Shown: positions 56,730-64,000 of the stretch, piece by piece
Position numbering within the stretch: the first letter of the stretch is position 1
Layout of the letters: every line of letters begins with the position of its first letter
Made by a program: the position numbers and the translations under genes
Source: Chrysoporthe austroafricana
Lineage: Eukaryota > Ascomycota > Sordariomycetes > Diaporthales > Cryphonectriaceae
Direction of reading: 5' to 3'
Assembly (NCBI GenBank): GCA_001051155.2
Contig: JYIP02000001.1
Span: 3,038,001-3,102,000, forward strand
DNA: 64,000 bases
Notes under the pieces: model-generated
Seen by the model: only the letters and a program-made list of their open reading frames with translations
Told to the model about the DNA's origin: nothing
The model's database searches: none

Positions 56730-56950
56730 CGGCCGGAAGAATAGTATCCTTTTTCCGTTGTACGTAAATTTTTTGCACAAGATTGAACGCTTGTCCTGAT
56801 TCGCCTGTATTGCGAACTCTTTCGTCACTTCCATCTAAAGGATCGCGAGCTCGGCCGTATAAGCCCCAATCCTTCGAGCCTGCTATTGGGGGCATCGAAT
56901 AGCTCAGGTAGCGCATCGGTGTATTGTAGGTGCGGGAGCCTTCCGAGAAG

Positions 56951-57238
56951 ATGCTTTCTATGCAGATACCTGCTACTTACATCTTGAGAGAGGCGGGAAT
57001 TCACTCTAACAACGACGGTATCAATATATGGGCCGAAGACGACTTTGAAAAGTTCATTGTAAACAAATATATCTCTGATCCTGATAATGGACATTCGGTA
57101 TCCGCCTCTGATAACTTTGTAAATAATGAATTAGATGTTGACGATGTACAGTATTATGGAAGTTTTGCGGTATTAATTGATGGTAATACAACAAAAACCA
57201 TTCATTGCTGTGACCAGTATTTGGCAAACAAGTTATAA
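56951..57238 (+). CDS. Uncharacterised small ORF at island edge
   Basis: 95 codons from ATG 56951 (MLSMQIPATYIL), hydrophilic and Asn/Asp-rich (NNDGINIWAEDDFEKFIV..), lower in GC than its neighbours. I do not recognise a family. An overlapping minus-strand frame (56825-57094) also looks moderately protein-like, so the coding strand is uncertain. It could be a remnant of a larger gene. Confidence 0.3.
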   Translation: MLSMQIPATYILREAGIHSNNDGINIWAEDDFEKFIVNKYISDPDNGHSVSASDNFVNNELDVDDVQYYGSFAVLIDGNTTKTIHCCDQYLANKL

Positions 57239-58430
57239 ATATATTACTAGTAACTCCGAACAGTCATAACTATGTTACTAGTATTTCGGCTATTAAGTCG
57301 CAGGGGGTAGTTCCGGCCCACCCCTAGTTTAGGCCCCCCGGCCACTACACTACACATATTATATATATATATATATATTTATTACTTTTTCTTCCTATAA
57401 AGCTACCACAATGCAGTCCTCCTTATTGCTAAGTAATTCGATATCGCTCTCTTTATCTAGATTGTCTTCGTTTCTGTTTACTGCCTTTTGAGTTCTCTGT
57501 ATGTCTTCAATGCTTGCGAACTTCGAATTCGGACTGATATTAACTTTCTTTCGTTTTATAGGCTTTCGATCCTCAATCTGTCTTTTCAGTACTTGGTTTT
57601 CCTTAAGGGCCTTAGTCAGTGCTATATCCCTTTTATCCCAGGCTTTCTGGACCTTCCTGAAAAGAGAGCATTAGCTGGAAGCTAAGGAAAGCTAGTTCCG
57701 GTATCTGTTCAGTTAGTAATACAGATCTCTGGCTTTCCGAGGGGTTGAATATATAATATCCGATAGCTGTAAAGGTATTCTTGGTATTGAATTAGGTTTA
57801 GCTGATATACCTGGGCCTGAATTCGACGAGAGCTCGCGTTTTTTCTGACTGTTCTTAAGGAGAAAAGGGCTTAAGAGTGGCTTAGCCAGACAGAAAAGCC
57901 AAAGACTTGTTACTTTCCAGCCAGACCTGATATTCTGGCTAGAAAGGCTTTCCAGACGAGCTAAGCGATAGTTCTTAAGGAATAATCGCTTTCCGATAAT
58001 AGTACTATCCCCCTATTGGGCTAAAGCATTTAGCCTCTTTCTGTAAGCTTTCTTGAAAGAGGAAAAGATACCCAGATTTAAAGGTTGCAAGACGTAAAAA
58101 GTATAAGGAAGCAAATAAAGCAATAGAATATTATTTTAAAAGTATTTCTATATAAATTTACTGGTTATATAGCTTCTATAGCTATTTAGGACTAATAGTT
58201 TTCTTTCTGAAAGGTTTTCTGGTTAATTATTAGGAATAAAGATCTTCTATAACCACTTAAGATATTATAAACTAATATGCAAGACCAGGTTGCGGCCTTG
58301 AAATTACTTAAAAGAACGACTCACTTAATACTATACTTTTAGGCTTGGTTGTAGAATTAACTAAATGCTTGCATAAGCAAGGGTTAAGGATAAGATAGCT
58401 AAGATAGCTAAGCTATTCGAGCTATCCAAA
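57239..58430. other. AT-rich degenerate DNA
   Basis: Base composition drops sharply to AT-rich, with TpA-heavy sequence and no supported frame. A 26-bp (AT)n microsatellite lies at 57354-57379. This marks the edge of the RIP-affected repeat block. Confidence 0.6.
57354..57379. repeat. (AT)n microsatellite
   Basis: Run of alternating A and T at the start of the AT-rich block. Confidence 0.85.
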
Positions 58431-58920
58431 CTGAAAAGCTGAATATATAAGGACGGAATATTTACTAGATAGAATATTATAGCTTTTTAATCGTAAATCT
58501 AAATACTATTTGGACCCTATTAGACCATTTAAATAATAGCCGCTTAGGCTTATAAATATTGCAATATTTCGTTATATGTATTTCGGTATTCAAAGCTATA
58601 TTTAATACCGCTCTTATTAGTATAAACTTTCTGACTTTATAGTTTATTCTAAAATTGCTATAGCATTTATAATATTTTTACGATTTTTATTTAAGAACGG
58701 TTTAATATATACTTTTTGAACAATATACGAAATACGATAATGCTTTAAATTCCGTTTTCTTCCGGCAACCAAATTCCTTAAAAAAAAGCTCTAGCTATCC
58801 TTATTAATAAATAATTCCAATAATAAAATATAGCCCTATATTAATAACTTAAAGAAATTAAAAACAAAATCTTCCGCTTTAATGCTTTTTAGCAAGCTAA
58901 AGCTTTCAAGCTTAACAAGT
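58431..58920 (+). repeat. LTR-like repeat copy A, degenerate
   Basis: About 490 bp, directly repeated at 60970-61460 with many transition differences. It starts at CTGAAAAGCTG and ends CTTTCAAGCTTAACAAG. An inverted partial copy begins right at its 3' end, making a palindrome near 58920. Confidence 0.7.
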
Positions 58921-59400
58921 ATTATAAATGCTGCAATAATCCTAAGATAAACTGTAAAATCAAAAGGTTTATACTAGCAAGAGCGATACCAAATATAGCT
59001 TTAAATACCGAAATACGTTTAATAAAATAATTGCAAGGTTTATAAGCTTAAAAAGCTATTACTTGAAGGTATTATAAGGTCCAAGTAGTACTTAGATTTA
59101 CGACTAAAGAGCTATAGTAATTTATCTGGTAAATGTCCTGTTCTTATATATCCGGCTTTTCAGTTCTTAAATCGATAGTTTCTTATATCGAGTTTATCGA
59201 TCTGCTTGGATCGATATCGATCTTATCGAATCTATCGATTTGCTTGGATCGATATCGATTCTATCGATCCTGACTAACCTTAACTCTAGATTACGTAAGC
59301 AGTTATAGGGTTTTCCTTAAGAAGGTCGAAGGGTAAATATCTGGTTGGCTTTTTTCCTTAGTTTTTTGTTAAGTTATAATATTATTTCTTTCTTATCGAT
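58921..59400 (-). repeat. Inverted partial copy of the LTR-like repeat
   Basis: The reverse complement of 58921-59168 matches the first half of copies A and B. It continues (59168-59400) through ATCGAT-rich palindromes and a TTACGTAA core into sequence that matches 60775-60970 of the forward copy. Confidence 0.65.
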
Positions 59401-60179
59401 TATCGTCTTTAATAATTTTCTATAAGGCTTTTTGTTTATATCCGTCTTGCGATCCTTTTTTCCTAATTAGGATATTAGGCAAGGTTATTAATTCTCGTAT
59501 AACGAAATTTTCGAAAGCCGAGCAGAAAGCTTCTCTTTTCCGTATTATAGCGTCGTTTAAATCTATCCTTATAAGCATATATATACAAATAATTAATATA
59601 AAGATATAAATAATAAGCTTTATAATAATATATAAATATATATATAAATAATATAAAAAGCTTAAATAATTAAAAGAANCAGTTGATTACGTAAGCAGAA
59701 GCTGCTAGAACATTCGAGAGAGTAGCGAGTGGCAAATAGCAAGCTTGCGTAATGCAAAGCTTATTGTAATAATTATTTTCCTATCGCTCTCGAACGGATA
59801 AACCAAATAATACAAATGCAACTTTGATTTATAATAAGCTGATAAATGCTTATAAATATAGCTTATAATTATAAATTAAGTGGCAAAGAATATTCGAGAA
59901 AGATAGAGATTTCAAATATATATATCTCGCTTTCCGCCCACTCTCGATAGATAGAATAAGTAAGAAAAAAAAAAGAAGGACGATATAACAACCAATATAA
60001 TAGAAATTAACCCTTTTTTTATTTCCTCTTTATCTATATTTATATAATTGTTTAAGCCAAATATTTACTTTTAATTTATATACCTTTCTATTTATCTTAT
60101 ACCGATATTCGCCCTCTTATAATATTGTACTTAAATAAGCTATACTATTCCGGGTTTTCTGTTAAAACTTGCGTTTCTT
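59401..60179. other. AT-rich degenerate DNA with one ambiguous base
   Basis: No gene is supported. An N occurs at 59679, next to a second GATTACGTAAGCAG core (59685-59698), so the assembly may be uncertain here. The GATTACGTAAGCAG core also occurs at 59290-59303. Confidence 0.6.
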
Positions 60180-60760
60180 TAAGTTAAATTAGTATTTTAA
60201 AGCGCTATTATAGTTTTTCTATTGTTATTAGCGCTATTTATAAAATCGGTTATCGATACGGACTGCTTTATTAATAAATTCGCTAAGTTTTTCAGGTCAG
60301 TTTTCCTTATAGAATTCGTCTTTAATTTCTTCTTTAAGTCTTATATAGTAAGTATTTATAAGGAATTCGTTTTCGTAATTCAAATAAGCAATAATTTGCT
60401 TGAATTTAGCCGTATAATCCGCAGTTAAGTTAGTTTATCGAAATGCCTTTAATTGCTATATAGCAATATATCTTTTATTTAAGTTCCCGAAAGTTTTAAT
60501 AAAAGCCGATTTAAAATTAGCATAGCGCTAAAAAATGCGTTTGGTATTTTCGGAACGGAAGTCCTCGCTATTATTCAAATAATTGCGGAAAGTTAATTTC
60601 TATTATTAAAAGGCCGTTCTTTCAAAGCAGCTTCCCGCGAAATCGATTTTATTATAAATAGTCTTGAATTAAACGCTATAGTATTTGAAATAAGCTTTAA
60701 ATTAAATTAAAAAAGCCTAGAAGTTTCCTCGAATGCTTTTATAAAGCTTAAGCTTATTAA
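60180..60760 (-). mobile_element. Ty3/gypsy gag remnant, minus orientation
   Basis: Read on the minus strand this is a degraded gag capsid region homologous to the forward copy at 61470-62000. The shared part includes the stretch that ends in a NRL-type motif, which typifies fungal gypsy gag. It has stops and AT bias from RIP-type mutation. Its 5' end faces the forward LTR copy, so the two gag regions are head to head. Confidence 0.7.
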
Positions 60761-60774
60761 GCTTAAAAGCCTTA

Positions 60775-61460
60775 ATATTATAACTTAGCAAAAGGATTAA
60801 AGTATATAGCACGAAAAGAAAACTTAATTAGATACTCTATTAGTAATTCTATTCAAGAAAACCTTATAAGCATTTACGTAATTAGGGATTAAGGTTAGTC
60901 TGGATCGATAGAATCGATATCGATCCAGAAGGATCGATAGATTCGATAGAAAAGCCTATCGATCCAGAAATGAAAAGCTGGATATATAAGGACAGAATAT
61001 TTACTAAATAGATTTCTATAGCTCTTTAATCGTAAATTTAAATACTATTTGGACCCTACTTTACATTTAAGTAATAGCTTTATAAGCTTATAAATATTGC
61101 GAATATTTATTAAATAAATTTCCGATATTCAAAGCTATATTTAATACTGCTCTTACTAATATAAACCCTTTTACTTTACAGTTTATTTTAGGATTATTGC
61201 AGCGTTTATAATATTTTTACGACTTTTATTCAAGAACGGTTTAATATATACCCTTTTAAACAATATCGGAAATATAATAACGTTTTAAATTCCGTTTTCT
61301 TTTAGCAACCAGGCTTTTTAGGAAAAAGCTCTAACTATCTTTATTAACGAATAGCTCTAATAATAAAATATAGCCCTATACTAGCAGCTTGAGAAAGTTA
61401 AAAACGAAATTTTCCGCTTTAATGCTTTCTAATAAGCTAAGGCTTTCAAGCTTAACAAGT
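60775..61460 (+). repeat. LTR-like repeat copy B with ATCGAT palindromes
   Basis: Forward copy next to the forward gag. It contains a TTACGTAA core (60874-60881), GGATCGATAG / ATCGATATCGATCC palindromes (60900-60965), then the 490-bp section shared with copy A. It is probably the 5' LTR, or LTR plus leader, of the gypsy element that follows. Confidence 0.65.
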
Positions 61461-64000
61461 TTAAGCCTTATAAAAGCATTCGAAAAGACTTCCAGGCCTT
61501 CTTAACTTAACTTAAAGCCTATTTCAAATATTATAGTATTCAATTCAGGACTACTTATAACAAAATCGATTTCGCAAGAAGCCGTTTTGAAAGGATAATC
61601 TTTCAATAATAAGAATTAACTTTCTATAACTATTTGAATAATAATAAGGATTTCCGTTCTGAAAATATTAAGCGCATTTTTTAGCATTATATTAATTTCG
61701 AATTAGCCTTTATTAAGATTTTTAAAGATCCGAATAAAAAGCGTATTGCAATATAGCAATTAGAAGCATTTCGATAGACTAGCTTAATTACGGACTATAT
61801 AGCTAAATTCAAGTAGATTATCGCTTATTTAGATTATGAAAACAAATTTTTTATAAATGCTTATTATGCCGGATTTAAAGAAAAAAATTAAAGACGAATT
61901 TTACAAAAAAGACTAACTTGAAAAACTTAGCGAGTTTATTAATAAGGCAGTCCGTATCGATAATCGACTTTACAAATAGCGCTAATAACGATAAAAGAAT
62001 TATAATAGTATCTTAAAATATTAATTCAATTCAGGAAAATGCAAATTCTAGCAGAAAAACCGAAATAATATAGCTTATTCAAATACGATATATGCTAAAC
62101 TTATAGAATTGAATACCTTTATACGGGAATCGCATAAAGGAATTATTTGCTATAATTGTGGCAAAAAAGGTTATATTGTATGCAATTACTATTAGGAAAA
62201 GAAAAAATGAAATTAGAAATTAATTCCGGAAAGATAAGTTAATATCGCTTAATAATAGAAACTTAATTAGCTGGATAATAATATCCTATTGGAATAAGCA
62301 GCGAACTTTAGCTATAATAATATAAGCTGAATAGCTTATTATTAAGACTATTGCTTATTGCATTTCTCGGCAAAAAAAGGTTTAAAATAATTTATATACA
62401 AATTTAAAAAATAAAAGCAATTCGCTATAAAAAGAAAAGGCTTTATTTATAATGCGGCTATAAATAGCAATAATTCTAACTATTTAAGCAACCCTTTAGA
62501 CGCTAAGGAAGAAAACTTAAAAAAGTTTTTTCTAAATTATTATTTCGATTAATAATAAAATACGATAGTAAAGAACGAAATAAGCATTTAATAAATAAGC
62601 ATACTTATATTTAGCGCTATATTTGAAGAAATAATATTGCAAAATAAATAGCTAGATAACTTATTACCCTTTATGCCCGAAAAAAAACTTAATACGGAAA
62701 TAAAAGAAATAATTATTTAATATGCAAAATAAGAACGGTTAAAACAAAATAGCTGGATATCCAAATATACGAAAGTTAAGCATTTTATTTACAGGCTTAT
62801 ATTATAAGAACTCTTTTAAAGTATTCCGTTCCAGAATAATAAATATAAACTTTAAGAAAATAAAAGGATTAATTACTTATACTTTTATTATTATAAACTT
62901 GCTTAAATATGCTATATTTATTATAATTGCTAGATATACTTTAATAAGAAAATTAAATATAATTAATTTCTTATTAAAGAATAGGATTAATTAATTTAAC
63001 CTATTATAAAATCCCGAAAAAAATATAGAAAAGTCTTGCATATTAAGAATAATAATACTTATATTAAATTACTTAATAATTGTTTATAGAAATGCGTTTA
63101 AAGAAAAACGATATAAGAATAATGCTATATTATAGCATGCTTTATTTATATATAAAATAAAGCTAAAAAATAGCATCGATTATAAAAAGCTAAAAAGGCA
63201 AAGCAGTATAGCTAAAGCTAAGTATGAAAACTAGCAAAGCAAATAGCGAAAAAAGCTTAAAATACTTTAAAAGAGAAAGATTGCTTATAATAAGATAATA
63301 GCCGATCAGGATTATAAAATCCTTATACGCAATTATAGAAGAAAACGAGAAATATATTATATTAAATATATATATTAACGGGTAACGATATAGCGTACTT
63401 TTGAATAGCGGCGTATAAAGAAATTTTATTTTGCCAGAAATCGTTAATAAGGAACGAATCCTTTAAATGCAAAAGAAAAATCTTTATAAACTCAATATTA
63501 TAGAAAGAAAAGCGGTTATATATAACTTTAGAATAATCGATATAAAAACTAATTACTTACTTATTTCGATTTAAAGCTTTATAACAAAAATTACTTTCGA
63601 TATTACAAATATAATATAATACGAATTGATTTTAAGAATATTTTAGCTTAAAAAGTATAATTTTCGAATCGATTAAACTATTGGCCAGATTTTATAAGAA
63701 TAAGCTATTAATAACAAAACCTATAAACGAGGTAAATTCGTAATGGATTCGCTTGGTAAATTTATAATAAATCCCTTAATAAATACGCAATAAATTCACT
63801 AGGTAAATGCTATACCCTTACCGGAAAGCCTATATAATGCCCTGATAAGCTTTAGCGTAATTTACTTTTTTGGAAAAACTATATTTCATAATATATTTCA
63901 GTACGTTTATTATTAATTGGTAGCTACGCTTTATACGCCTTTGCTGCATAATCGGATTTCGATTATAAGCTTTATAGAATAACGGTTCTTATAAAAGTAT
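61461..64000 (+). mobile_element. Ty3/gypsy retrotransposon, RIP-degraded gag and protease
   Basis: The forward strand shows a gag capsid region (about 61680-61990), a gag zinc knuckle (62148-62189) and a protease active-site region (63374-63445), in normal gypsy order. Stops and missense changes occur throughout, and the changes at diagnostic codons are C-to-T or G-to-A. The element runs off the window; reverse transcriptase would lie beyond 64000. It cannot be expressed. Confidence 0.8.

Larger units (their letters stand above)
48420..57240 (+). mobile_element. Putative Starship-like accessory island (right border not seen)
   Basis: This stretch starts after tRNA-His and carries a decayed DUF3435 tyrosine-recombinase gene facing right, then an intact sirtuin and an intact chromodomain/AT-hook gene. 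It ends in RIP-degraded retrotransposon DNA. Starship elements carry a DUF3435 'captain' as the first gene at one end, reading into the cargo, and this layout matches. It is inference: no terminal repeats or target duplication were found, and the captain is inactive. Confidence 0.45.

Noticed and set aside
57239..64000. CRISPR-like or centromere-specific array in the AT-rich end
   Set aside because: No regularly spaced short repeats. The repeats seen are a few long degraded copies typical of RIP-hit retrotransposons.

Overview
This is nuclear DNA of a filamentous ascomycete (Pezizomycotina, most likely Sordariomycetes). The evidence is single-copy fungal genes with short introns (about 53-140 nt, GTRNGT donors, CTAAC/CTGAC branch sites), GC-rich intergenic DNA, an intron-bearing nuclear tRNA-His, and an AT-rich right end in which retrotransposon codons carry C-to-T/G-to-A changes typical of repeat-induced point mutation (RIP). 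Exon coordinates were read by hand from splice signals and frame continuity.

Left and centre (1-48.4 kb) is a normal euchromatic arm. In order it holds: a modin-like membrane protein (-), an SDR reductase (-), Mediator subunit MED7 (-), a ZNF830-type zinc finger protein (+), an F-box protein (-), a 7.6 kb GC-rich gene-free stretch with microsatellites and a G-quadruplex motif, a small six-cysteine conserved protein (+), a LAMTOR1/Meh1-type TORC1 adaptor (-), a secreted Ser/Thr-rich wall protein (+), a divergent HORMA-domain protein (-), the CDC4 F-box/WD40 ubiquitin-ligase subunit (+), a BYE1-type PHD/TFIIS-M/SPOC transcription regulator (-), proteasome alpha3/Pre9 (+), a PAP2 lipid phosphatase (-), a dynamin-family GTPase (-), a GMPPA-type GDP-mannose pyrophosphorylase subunit (+) and tRNA-His(GTG) (-).

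Right of the tRNA the character changes. At 48.8-52.2 kb lies a DUF3435 (FluG-type) tyrosine-recombinase gene, the family that includes the 'captains' of Starship giant transposons. It points away from the core genes. It is inactive: it has two in-frame TAG codons and two solo LTRs (297 and 299 bp), each with its own perfect 5-bp target duplication (GCGCG, AGAAC). Cutting out each LTR plus one duplication copy restores the frame exactly. Downstream are two apparently intact chromatin-type genes, an Hst3/Hst4-like sirtuin and a chromodomain/AT-hook protein, each with a TATA box 125-147 bp before its ATG. I read 48.4-57.2 kb as a possible Starship-like accessory island with a dead captain; the right border is not visible.

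From about 57.2 kb to the end the DNA is very AT-rich, with Ty3/gypsy remains: gag fragments in opposite orientations, LTR-like direct and inverted repeats, ATCGAT-rich palindromes, and a gag zinc knuckle and protease active site damaged by RIP-type transitions.
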